This document shows, piece after piece, positions 1 to 6,884 of a stretch of 9,476 nt of DNA (position 1 is its first letter; every line of letters starts with the position of its first letter). The notes beneath the pieces were generated by a model that ran no database searches, was not told the origin of the DNA, and was given only the letters and a program-made list of their open reading frames with translations. Source of the stretch: an uncultured Ruminococcus sp. (GTDB lineage Bacteria; Bacillota; Clostridia; Oscillospirales; CAG-272); the NCBI GenBank assembly GCA_902766575.1, contig CACXED010000016.1, positions 1 through 9,476 of the forward strand, given 5' to 3'. The translations under genes were made by a program, and so were the position numbers.

Positions 1-1294
1 GTCTGACAGATCGGCAGTTCGTACACATCTGCGAGCATCTGACGCCAGAGCGGACTTCTTGCTCCGCCGCCGCAGATTTTCATCGACTCCGGCTTTATTC
101 CGACCTCGGCTAAGACCTCGAGACAGTCCCTCAGAGAGTAGCTGACTCCCTCCATCACCGAGCGGATCAGGTCTGCGCGTGTATGAGACGCCGAAAGCCC
201 GATAAATGCTCCGCGGCAGTCGGGATCGGCGTGCGGAGTCCGCTCTCCCATCAGATAGGGAAGATAGATCAGCCGATTCGCTCCGATCGGTGAATTTTCA
301 ACCTCGGCGGTCATGACCTCGTACGGATCAATTCCTTTCTTCTCAGCCTCGAGCACCTCGGCGCTGCAAACCGTATCGCGGAGCCACCGCATCGAAAGCC
401 CCGCCGCCTGCGTCACTCCCATCACGTGCCACTCGCCCGGAACCGCGCAGCAGAAGGTGTGTATCCGTCCGAGGGGATCGATCAGCGGCCGCTTCGTGTG
501 CGCAAAGACCACTCCGCTCGTGCCGATCGTCGTGAAAGCCTCGCCCTCGGTGACGACGCCCATTCCGACCGCAGCCGCAGCGTTGTCTCCCGCTCCGGCG
601 ACGACCGGCGTTCCGGCAGGCAGACGACAGAGCTCTGCCGCTTCTTTCGTCACAAATCCGGTCACTTCGGGCGACTCATAGACCTTTCCGAGCATTTCGC
701 GCTTTATACCGAGCAAGCCGAGCAGCTCGTCCGACCACTCCCTATGCGGAACGTCGAGCAGCTGCATTCCGCTCGCGTCGGATACGTCGGTCACGAATTC
801 TCCGGTCAGGACATATCTTATGTAATCCTTCGGCAGCAGGATATGTCGGCACCTGTCAAAAATCTCCGGCTCATGCTTTTTCACCCAGAGCAGCTTCGAC
901 GCGGTAAAGCCGGTCATCGCCGGATTTGCGGTGATCGAAATAAGTCTCTGTCTGCCGACCAGCGCTTCAAGCTCGCGGCACTCCTCGCCGGTGCGCTGAT
1001 CGCACCAGATAATCGCCCGCCGCAGAACCTCGCCCCTCTCCCCGAGCATCACAAGCCCGTGCATCTGTCCGGTGACTCCGAGCGCGGCGACCGAGCCGAC
1101 CGGAATCTTAGAGCTGACCTCCGAAATCGCTCCGAGCGCGGCTCTGCGCCAATCCTCGGTATCCTGCTCAGCCCAGCCGTTTTTCGGCTGATACATCGGA
1201 TAATCGACTGTCTTTGACGCGACCCTGCGCCCCAGCTCGTCAAAGAGCGCCGCTTTGGTTCCCGACGTTCCGACGTCTACGCCGATAAGATACC

Positions 1295-1298
<4 letters not shown>
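1..1298 (-). CDS. xylB: Xylulokinase, C-terminus cut off by the window edge
   Basis: Phosphorylates D-xylulose to D-xylulose 5-phosphate with ATP in the cytoplasm, feeding the pentose phosphate or phosphoketolase route. My translation of the minus strand is open for 432 codons from ATG at 1298 to the edge. FGGY-family signs: N-terminal phosphate-binding segment GVDVGTSGTK (residues 6-15, Asp8), the xylulokinase signature TGQMHGLV (76-83) followed by IIWCDQRT (96-103), the catalytic Asp238 in AGAGDNAAAA, IGTSG (258-262), and the C-terminal ATPase motif CGGGARSPLW (409-418). Family members are about 480-500 aa, so roughly 50-70 residues lie outside the window. The start overlaps the xylA stop (ATGA, 4 bp), which implies translational coupling in a xylAB operon. 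A weak GGTGA-like ribosome site lies inside xylA. The MHGLV/WCDQR signature favours xylulokinase over other FGGY kinases, and the xylA neighbour supports it. Confidence 0.95.
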
Positions 1299-2620
<1,322 letters not shown>

Positions 2621-2650
2621 GACGGTTCTCCTTTTTTGTTTTATGAGAAT

Positions 2651-2656
2651 ATTATA
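2651..2656 (-). promoter_or_regulatory. -10 box of the xylAB promoter
   Basis: A perfect TATAAT on the minus strand lies 31 bp from the xylA start. No recognisable TTGACA-like -35 box lies at 16-18 bp spacing; that stretch reads GCGAAA or CGCGAA. A consensus -10 with a poor -35 is the usual look of an activator-dependent promoter, which fits the divergent AraC-family gene next door. Control by that regulator is inferred. Confidence 0.6.
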
Positions 2657-2667
2657 CCGCGCGGGGC

Positions 2668-2696
2668 TTGCGTTTTCGCGCCATTTGTGATATAAT
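2668..2696 (+). promoter_or_regulatory. Promoter of the AraC-family regulator gene
   Basis: A perfect extended -10, TGATATAAT (TATAAT at 2691-2696), with a weak -35 TTGCGT (2668-2673) at exactly 17 bp. Transcription would start near 2703, giving a leader of about 27 nt before the ATG at 2730. The two -10 boxes of the divergent pair are 34 bp apart, so a protein bound at 2657-2690 could affect both promoters. Confidence 0.65.
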
Positions 2697-2729
2697 ATAC
2701 AGACAGAATTTATGTTAGGGAGAAAAACT

Positions 2730-3506
2730 ATGTTCTACGAATCGCAGCACACGCTCGCAGCCGATTACTTCCACTCGGCGATCAATGTCGACCAGAACTA
2801 TCCCGCGCATCTGCATCACTGCTTCGAGTGCATCTGCGTGACCGAGGGCGAGATGACGATCACAGTCGGAAAACGCGAGTATCGGCTTTCGGTCGGAGAC
2901 GCGGTGATGGTCTTTCCGAATCAGATCCATTCGCTGAAAACGAGCTCGCATTCAAAAAATGTCCTCTGCATCTTCTCGCCCGAGCTGGTCAGCGCCTATT
3001 CGTCGGGCGTCGCTGAGCTTCTGCCCGAGGACAACTCCTTTCGCCCCGAGAGCTTCTATATCGAAAAGCTGCTTGAATGTAAAAAGGACGTCGGCAAGAC
3101 GGCGCTTAAGGGACTGCTCTACTCGCTCTGCGCCGATTTCGACCAGAGCGCGGTATATAAAAAAGCCCCGGCAGCGCCTGACACGCTGCTCGGGACGATC
3201 TTCGGGTTTATCGACAAAAATTACGATTCAGACTGCTCGCTCGACGCTCTGGCGAGATTTTCGGGCTACGGCTACACATATCTTTCGTCATATTTCCGAA
3301 AGGCGGTCGGGACGACCTACAACGAATATGTGACCAGCTACCGGCTCGGAAAGGTCTGCTACTTACTCGAGAACAGCGATCTGAACGTCCTTTCGATATC
3401 GAACGAGTGCGGATTCGGATCGCTCCGGAGCCTGAACCGGAACTTCAGGGACAAGCTCGGCATGACTCCCGAGGAGTACCGACTCGCGGCAAAGCGCAGG
3501 CTGTGA
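2730..3506 (+). CDS. AraC-family regulator, probable xylose-operon regulator
   Basis: A 258-aa transcription factor. The N-terminal half is a cupin-type ligand-binding domain: HLHHCFECICVTEG (residues 27-40), a strand-turn segment around residues 43-56, then VGDAVMVFPNQIHSL (55-69), the familiar glycine turn and pre-His strand of AraC sensors. The C-terminal 95 residues hold two helix-turn-helix motifs: SLDALARFSGYGYTYLSSYF (170-189), then LSISNECGFGSLRSLNRNF (221-239) ending in the family signature GMTPEEYR. I chose ATG 2730 over the in-frame ATG at 2712 because AGGGAG (2717-2722) sits 7 nt upstream of 2730, while 2712 is only about 9 nt past the predicted transcription start. Its divergence from xylA suggests it senses xylose or a xylose metabolite and controls xylAB. 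The ligand and the direction of control are inferred. It is not the E. coli XylR type, which carries a periplasmic-binding-like sensor instead of a cupin. Confidence 0.92.
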   Translation: MFYESQHTLAADYFHSAINVDQNYPAHLHHCFECICVTEGEMTITVGKREYRLSVGDAVMVFPNQIHSLKTSSHSKNVLCIFSPELVSAYSSGVAELLPEDNSFRPESFYIEKLLECKKDVGKTALKGLLYSLCADFDQSAVYKKAPAAPDTLLGTIFGFIDKNYDSDCSLDALARFSGYGYTYLSSYFRKAVGTTYNEYVTSYRLGKVCYLLENSDLNVLSISNECGFGSLRSLNRNFRDKLGMTPEEYRLAAKRRL

Positions 3507-3521
3507 AAGCTGTCCTGAAAA

Positions 3522-3542
3522 GTCGGGCATTTTAGCGCCGAC
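3522..3542. terminator. Weak hairpin between two convergent genes
   Basis: GTCGGGC and GC(G)CCGAC form a 7-bp stem with one bulged G and a 6-nt loop, in the 44-bp gap between the stop codons of the AraC gene and the leftward gene that follows. Convergent ends are where a bidirectional terminator is expected, but neither side has a T-tract, so this is only a candidate. Confidence 0.25.
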
Positions 3543-3550
3543 ATATTCGG

Positions 3551-4102
3551 CTAATCAGCTAATATCGCTTCCATGTTGTCGATTATAAAATGCTGGGCGT
3601 CGATTGTATACAGCGTCGCGAGATAGGGCCCGCGCAGGCCGTTACGTTCCTCCTGATAGATACCAAGCTCATTTCCGGCCTTTGTCACATACTTTCGGGT
3701 TTTGCCGAAGGAATCCACCCTTTCCTCCAAAAAGCCGTGAGCCACAAGCCATCCGGTTATTCGGCTCGAGGAGAGCTTTTTGGTGTTTTCATCGGCGGAC
3801 AGCGCTGAGATCCGATCGGCTATCACCGAGATGAGAAGCGGTTCCTGCGAATATTCGTATTTTTCAAGCTGCTCGCGCGAAATGCTGAACGCCCTTTTCC
3901 GACTATGCGGCTCGGCCATGCGGGGATTCTGAAGCACCTTTTCCAACACGCCCGACACATAGAACAGGCATCTTGAAATGCGGACGTTATTCACGATATC
4001 ATCTTCTCTAAGCGGCTCATCCGTCAGAGGATTGATTCCGTTCGCCAGCTTGTCTATATACAGCTTGGCTCTCTGCATGATTTCCTGATCTGTAGCTGCC
4101 AT
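3551..4102 (-). CDS. Conserved hypothetical protein with ANGI-P type motif
   Basis: A 183-aa protein of unknown function. The N-terminus carries LANGINPLTDEPLREDD (19-35), followed by VNNVRISRCLFYVSGVLEKV (39-58). I recognise this ANGIxPxT-(E)-EDD...I.RCLFYV pattern from small hypothetical proteins and accessory segments in Firmicutes, without an assigned function. The C-terminal half (about 107-150) reads like a winged-helix or KilA-C-like fold: KKLSSSRITGWLVAHGFLEE, then a short basic wing (GKTRKYVT) and KAGNELGI, ending with an Ile-rich tail. This suggests nucleic-acid or protein binding, which is inferred from pattern alone. No signal peptide or membrane segment is seen. The start at 4102 has AGGAG (4109-4113) at 6 nt. 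It is monocistronic, converges on the AraC gene, and has a perfect 7-bp inverted repeat 30 bp upstream of its start. No link to sugar metabolism is visible. Confidence 0.85.
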   Translation of the reverse strand: MAATDQEIMQRAKLYIDKLANGINPLTDEPLREDDIVNNVRISRCLFYVSGVLEKVLQNPRMAEPHSRKRAFSISREQLEKYEYSQEPLLISVIADRISALSADENTKKLSSSRITGWLVAHGFLEERVDSFGKTRKYVTKAGNELGIYQEERNGLRGPYLATLYTIDAQHFIIDNMEAILAD

Positions 4103-4131
4103 ATTTTTCTCCTTTTCGCCGCCCTCCGAAC

Positions 4132-4151
4132 CTGAGCTATGATAAGCTCAG
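4132..4151. repeat. Perfect 7-bp inverted repeat upstream of the hypothetical gene
   Basis: CTGAGCT (4132-4138), a 6-nt spacer, then AGCTCAG (4145-4151). It lies about 20 bp beyond the ribosome site of the leftward 183-aa gene, in the position of its promoter or leader. No T-tract follows on either strand, so an operator is more plausible than a terminator. One alternative is a protein-binding site for the neighbouring gene product. Confidence 0.45.
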
Positions 4152-4201
4152 CCGTTCAGCCATGCGGCAGATAAATTTTCATTTTGTCTGTTTCAGCAAT
4201 T

Positions 4202-4369
4202 TTACGACTCCGGCTCATTCAGCGTTATGAATTTTCTGAAGGAAATATCGTGAGAATATATCAGATTCGGCGAATAGCCGAAGACGTAAGCGCTGTACTC
4301 CGCTCCGACGAGCGTCCCATGGAGAGTCCTCGGCGGGATGATCAGCACCTCGCCTTCGCGGAGTGTGAA
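4202..4369 (-). pseudogene. Remnant of an AraC-family regulator (cupin fragment only)
   Basis: Minus-strand codons from about 4369 read FTLREGEVLIIPPRTLHG, then TLVGAEYSAYVFGYSPNLIY, then SHDISFRKFITLNEPES and a stop at 4202. The FxLxxGEVLIIPPxxxHG string is the cupin core of AraC-family sensors and lines up with RLSVGDAVMVFPNQIHSL of the intact regulator at 2730-3506. The preceding 16 codons (4370-4417) read as AT-rich promoter-like sequence, so roughly the first 50 residues are missing. Everything after the cupin, including both helix-turn-helix motifs, is also missing. It is a relic cut at both ends, too short to fold as a regulator, facing away from a sugar-binding protein relic on the other strand. 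Confidence 0.75.
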
Positions 4370-4372
4370 CCT

Positions 4373-4378
4373 ATTATA
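4373..4378 (-). promoter_or_regulatory. Relic -10 box fused to the AraC fragment
   Basis: The minus strand reads TGCTATAAT, an extended -10, ending only 3 bp before the first recognisable cupin codon. No good -35 was found at standard spacing. It probably belonged to the lost 5' region of the AraC relic and was brought against the coding remainder by a deletion. Confidence 0.4.
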
Positions 4379-4429
4379 GCATAAATTCAAGCAAATTGAT
4401 ATAGTAAATCTATGCAAAAAAACTAGATT

Positions 4430-4434
4430 AGGAG
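4430..4434 (+). promoter_or_regulatory. Ribosome binding site of the lipoprotein relic
   Basis: AGGAG with 7-nt spacing to ATG 4442. It is well preserved and supports 4442, not the in-frame ATG at 4436, as the ancestral start. A possible extended -10, TGATATAGT, lies at 4397-4405. Confidence 0.5.
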
Positions 4435-4441
4435 AATGATT

Positions 4442-4637
4442 ATGAGAAAATCTGCATCATTCATCACCGCACTGCTTATCCTTGCCCGGCTCGCCGCCCG
4501 AGACGCTGAACTTCAACGGCGCGGAGATCACGATCCTCTACCGGCTCGAGCAGGGCGAATGTTCCGGGGAGCAGAACGGCGAGATCGTCAACGACGCGAC
4601 AACTCAGTACAACGGTATGAAGGACGATTTCGGAGTA
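4442..4637 (+). pseudogene. Remnant of a sugar ABC-transporter binding lipoprotein
   Basis: From ATG 4442 the first frame gives a signal-peptide start, MRKSASFITALLILA, and then turns into arginine-rich shadow coding. Near 4482 the neighbouring frame takes over with PETLNFNGAEITILYRLEQG, then GEQNGEIVNDA (ending about 4598), then a short DDFGV. The segment xLNFxGxExTIL...NGEIVNDA is the mature N-terminus of extracellular solute-binding proteins typical of clostridial sugar ABC importers. The lipobox cysteine is lost in the frameshift, and about 350-400 residues that should follow are gone; the sequence runs straight into the mscS promoter. So it holds a frameshift plus a large 3' deletion. 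It is divergent from the AraC relic, the classic arrangement of a regulator and a binding-protein gene. The frame change could in principle be a read error, but the missing bulk could not. Confidence 0.75.
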
Positions 4638-4682
4638 CTTCCGTCTCGGTTGAGTTTTTATTCCTTTATAAGCTCAAATGAC

Positions 4683-4711
4683 TTGACACAGTGCCGAAAA
4701 TATGTTAAAAT
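4683..4711 (+). promoter_or_regulatory. Promoter of the mscS gene
   Basis: A perfect -35 TTGACA (4683-4688), a 17-bp spacer, and -10 TAAAAT (4706-4711) with an upstream TGT forming an extended -10. It is the best promoter in the window and reads as strong constitutive sigma-A type. The leader to ATG 4760 is about 42 nt. Confidence 0.8.
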
Positions 4712-4759
4712 ATTATTGGCGCAAATGCCGGAATTTTGACTTTGAAAGAAGGATTGTTA

Positions 4760-5557
4760 ATGGAAAAAATGCTTGAAAATCTGCTCGCGCTCATCCCGAC
4801 GGTCTGCGGAAAGATCGTACTCGCTCTGCTCGTTCTGATAATCGGACGGATCATCATAAAGGCGATCGTCAAGCTCGTCAAGAAGGGCAAATTCATGAAC
4901 AAGACCGAGGGCGAAGTTCAGAGCTTCACCGTCAGCTTTGTGAGCATCGGACTCAACGTTCTGCTGTTCATCTCGATCATCGGAATCCTCGGCGTGCCGA
5001 TGGCGTCGATCATCACGGTGCTGGCTTCGGCGGGCGTAGCCGTCGGACTGGCGCTTCAGGGCGCGCTGTCGAATCTCGCCGGCGGAATCATGCTGATGCT
5101 GTTCAAGCCCTTCCACGTCGGAAACTATGTCGAAGCCTCGGGCGTCGCCGGAGTGGTGCAGGAGGTCACGCTGTTCTACACCGTATTTCTCACCCTCGAC
5201 AATAAGCGCGTGACCGTCCCGAACGGTTCGCTGATGAACGCGAATGTGGTAAACTACTCCTCCGAGGAGCTTCGCCGCGTCGATCTGACCTTCAGCTGCG
5301 CTAAGTCTGAGGATTCGGGCAAGATCCAGAGCCTCATGCTCGACGCGATGAACAACAACGAAAAAGTCCTTAAGGATCCCGCGCCCTTTGCACGGCTTTC
5401 GGGCGGAACCGACACTTCGATGGTCTTCACCGTCCGCGCATGGTGCAAGAACGCCGATTATTGGGACGTATATTTCGACCTCACCGAGGCTATCACCAAC
5501 AGCTTCGCCGGCTCGGGCGTAAAAGCTCCGGCGATCCGCGTCGTATCGAACGACTGA
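4760..5557 (+). CDS. mscS: Small-conductance mechanosensitive channel, MscS family
   Basis: A cytoplasmic-membrane homoheptameric channel that opens under membrane tension and releases solutes on osmotic downshock. At 265 aa it is close to the minimal MscS architecture (E. coli is 286 aa). Hydrophobic segments lie at about 8-39, 56-77 and 80-115. The third contains the pore helix VLASAGVAVGLALQGALSNLAGG (in pieces, 87-109), with the Ala/Gly packing pattern and the GLALQG-LSNLAGG motif of E. coli MscS TM3. The beta domain follows with FKPFHVGNYVE (115-125) and VTVPNGSLMNANVVNYS (151-167), then the alpha/beta C-terminal domain. I chose ATG 4760, with AAGGA at 4749-4753 and 6-nt spacing, over an in-frame TTG at 4736. 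It is a monocistronic gene with its own strong promoter and a terminator far downstream, and it is unrelated in function to the sugar genes around it. Confidence 0.95.
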   Translation: MEKMLENLLALIPTVCGKIVLALLVLIIGRIIIKAIVKLVKKGKFMNKTEGEVQSFTVSFVSIGLNVLLFISIIGILGVPMASIITVLASAGVAVGLALQGALSNLAGGIMLMLFKPFHVGNYVEASGVAGVVQEVTLFYTVFLTLDNKRVTVPNGSLMNANVVNYSSEELRRVDLTFSCAKSEDSGKIQSLMLDAMNNNEKVLKDPAPFARLSGGTDTSMVFTVRAWCKNADYWDVYFDLTEAITNSFAGSGVKAPAIRVVSND

Positions 5558-5635
5558 GAAAAATCCGCGGCGAGCCGCCGCTCCCTTACTCGCGCTTGGC
5601 GTTTGTGCTGATTTGAAGTCTCACCTCGCGCTCGC

Positions 5636-5651
5636 GCCGCCTACCGGCGGC
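5636..5651. repeat. GC-rich hairpin
   Basis: GCCGCC (5636-5641), loop TACC, GGCGGC (5646-5651), followed by TTTG. It is the first clear hairpin of the series after mscS. On its own it resembles a weak terminator. A smaller stem, GCGGC-GA-GCCGC, lies just upstream at 5567-5578. Confidence 0.45.
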
Positions 5652-5655
5652 TTTG

Positions 5656-5683
5656 TTCCTCACCCACTCACGTGGGTGAGGAA
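5656..5683. repeat. Perfect 12-bp palindromic hairpin
   Basis: TTCCTCACCCAC (5656-5667), loop TCAC, GTGGGTGAGGAA (5672-5683). All 12 bp pair perfectly with a 4-nt loop. No U-tract follows on the plus strand (GTGCTGG comes next). Perfect compact palindromes in gaps like this are often copies of dispersed repeats; whether this one is cannot be told from a single copy. Confidence 0.6.
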
Positions 5684-5708
5684 GTGCTGGCTATAATCAA
5701 AAATCATG

Positions 5709-5738
5709 GGGGCTGTCGCTTTTTGCGACAGCCCCTTT
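5709..5738 (+). terminator. Strong intrinsic terminator
   Basis: GGGGCTGTCGC (5709-5719), loop TTTTT, GCGACAGCCCC (5725-5735), then TTT-C-T. The 11-bp perfect GC-rich stem with a following T run is a clear rho-independent terminator for the mscS transcript, about 150 nt after its stop. On the opposite strand a TTTTT run occurs only after a 4-5 nt gap, so it may also weakly end the leftward aldolase operon. Confidence 0.85.
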
Positions 5739-5798
5739 CTCTGCACTTGGAATTGTTCGGTATTGCCTTATTATCCGAAAAAATTTATCAAAAAGCAT

Positions 5799-6054
5799 TT
5801 ACTGATCCATCAGCCTGCTGAGTTCTTCTTCGGCCTTGTTCGGCGACGCGGTGTAGGTCGATGCGAAATTATCGCTCTCCGAGTAGATGATATCAAGCAT
5901 AGCCTTGGAGCTCTCGCCGCGCGATACCTGTGGTCTTTGCAGGCGTGCTTGAGGTGTCCGAGATGCCCGAGGTCGTTTCTTCAGCCGCGCCGCCCGAACC
6001 GCAGGCTGCGGTCTGAAGCAGAAGCGCTGCAAGCAGGAGCAGAGTAGTATGCCG
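5799..6054 (-). pseudogene. Collapsed lipoprotein gene, probable sugar-binding protein
   Basis: Directly after the aldolase stop, the minus strand encodes a lipoprotein signal segment, TTLLLLAALLLQTAACGSGG, with lipobox TAAC (Cys codon 6001-6003) and a Ser/Thr-rich linker (EETTSGISDTSSTPAKTTG). That frame reaches a stop near 5893. In another frame, from about 5927 to the stop at 5799, the sequence reads VSRGESSKAMLDIIYSES, then DNFASTYTASPNKAEEELSR and LMDQ. MLDII...FASxY...A...L..L is how the C-terminus of clostridial extracellular solute-binding proteins looks. So the signal peptide and the C-terminal tail survive while about 350 residues between them are deleted, plus a frameshift. The ancestral ATG is also lost: the recognisable part starts right at the aldolase stop, whose last codons read ATG TGA. 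I infer a former transporter gene at the operon's 3' end. Confidence 0.65.
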
Positions 6055-6882
6055 TCACATTGAAAACACGGCGATGGCTTTCTTCGCGTCCTCTTTCATC
6101 GCGTTCATAGCCGCGACCTCAATGTCGTGGAAAAACGTCTTGTCAGATAGTTCCGCCGCGGCCGTTCCGCCGGCCTTCGCCATGTAGGTGTAGTAGTTAA
6201 TTTTGCGGATGCCCAGCCCGATCACCTTTCTGTAATCCTCGTGGCTCACGCCGCTGCCGCCGTGCATGACGAGCGGAATTGACACTCTGCGCTTGATTTC
6301 CGCAAGCCTTTCAAAATCGAGCTTCGGCTGCTTCAAGTAAAGCCCGTGCGCCGTTCCGAACGCGCAGGCGAGGGCGTCGATACCGGTCTTTGCGGCGAAG
6401 CTTTCTGCGTCGGCAGGGTCGGTGTAGACGCTCGCTCCGCTGCCGCTTCCCGATTCCCGCGAGCCCATCGAGCCGATCTCAGCCTCGACCGATACGCCGT
6501 ATTTTGCAGCGGATTCTACGATAATAGACGTATTTGCGTAATTCTCGTCCTTGGGCAGCTCCGAGCCGTCGTACATCACCGAGGTGAAGCCCAGCTCAAG
6601 TCCCTTTTTGACATAGTCAAGGTCTGTGCCGTGGTCGAGATGAACGCAGACCGGAACGCTCGCCCTGTCAGCCATAAAGAGCATGATCGGAGCGATCTCG
6701 TCCATTCTGCAAAGCCCCATCTCCTCATGCACCTGCGCGTGCATGAGGATCACCGGCTGCCCAAGCTCCTCGGCAGCCGAGATGACCGCCTTTATGCTCG
6801 CGAAATTCGGCGTGTTGAACGAACCGACCGCGCACTTTTTCGCTTCCGCGATTTTCAGAATGTTTTTTAATGATACCAGCAT
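6055..6882 (-). CDS. Class II aldolase, fructose-bisphosphate aldolase family
   Basis: A zinc-dependent aldolase expected to cleave a phosphorylated ketose to dihydroxyacetone phosphate and an aldehyde. It is 275 aa, close to GatY/KbaY (about 285). Active-site pattern: Asp83 and zinc ligand His84 (HLDHG), Glu135 (VEAEIG), zinc ligands His179 (GTAHGLY) and His207 (MHGGSG), and Asn229 in GIRKINYYTYMA. The loop after EIG reads SMGSRESGSGSG instead of the GG(E/V)EDG type of FbaA and GatY, and NYYTY replaces NxDTD/NVAT(E). Such changes near the phosphate and catalytic loops suggest a specificity other than fructose 1,6-bisphosphate. ATG 6882 has GGAGG (6890-6894) at 7 nt, and only 2 bp separate it from the upstream gene, so it is the last intact gene of the operon. 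It is probably not the glycolytic aldolase, because it is embedded with an isomerase, kinase and mutarotase. Confidence 0.88.
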   Translation of the reverse strand: MLVSLKNILKIAEAKKCAVGSFNTPNFASIKAVISAAEELGQPVILMHAQVHEEMGLCRMDEIAPIMLFMADRASVPVCVHLDHGTDLDYVKKGLELGFTSVMYDGSELPKDENYANTSIIVESAAKYGVSVEAEIGSMGSRESGSGSGASVYTDPADAESFAAKTGIDALACAFGTAHGLYLKQPKLDFERLAEIKRRVSIPLVMHGGSGVSHEDYRKVIGLGIRKINYYTYMAKAGGTAAAELSDKTFFHDIEVAAMNAMKEDAKKAIAVFSM

Positions 6883-6884
6883 TT

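Noticed and set aside
426..1217. Long plus-strand open frame opposite xylB (263 codons)
   Set aside because: Antisense to a continuous xylulokinase reading frame with all family motifs. The plus frame is Arg/Ser-rich, has no ribosome site and matches nothing I recognise; such shadows are common in GC-rich coding DNA.
2666..2679. Possible catabolite-responsive element (minus strand GCGAAAACGCAAGC) between the xylA and AraC promoters
   Set aside because: The left half resembles the CcpA site consensus (GAAAACGC), but the right half does not match and the palindrome is broken. Too weak to annotate.
2712..2729. Upstream in-frame ATG of the AraC gene as the start
   Set aside because: It lies only about 9 nt past the predicted transcription start and has no ribosome site, whereas AGGGAG is ideally spaced for ATG 2730.
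4736..4759. TTG at 4736 as the start of mscS
   Set aside because: No ribosome site in front of it. AAGGA at 4749-4753 serves ATG 4760, which gives a standard MscS N-terminus.
5692..5697. TATAAT box just before the terminator hairpin, suggesting a small RNA
   Set aside because: No -35 at suitable spacing, and the product would be little more than the terminator stem itself.
5706..6047. Plus-strand open frame of 113 codons
   Set aside because: Its start overlaps the intrinsic terminator and the rest is antisense to the lipoprotein relic. There is no ribosome site, and the composition is that of shadow coding.
6346..6870. Plus-strand open frame of 174 codons opposite the aldolase
   Set aside because: It lies fully antisense to an intact aldolase with conserved zinc ligands and has no Shine-Dalgarno site.
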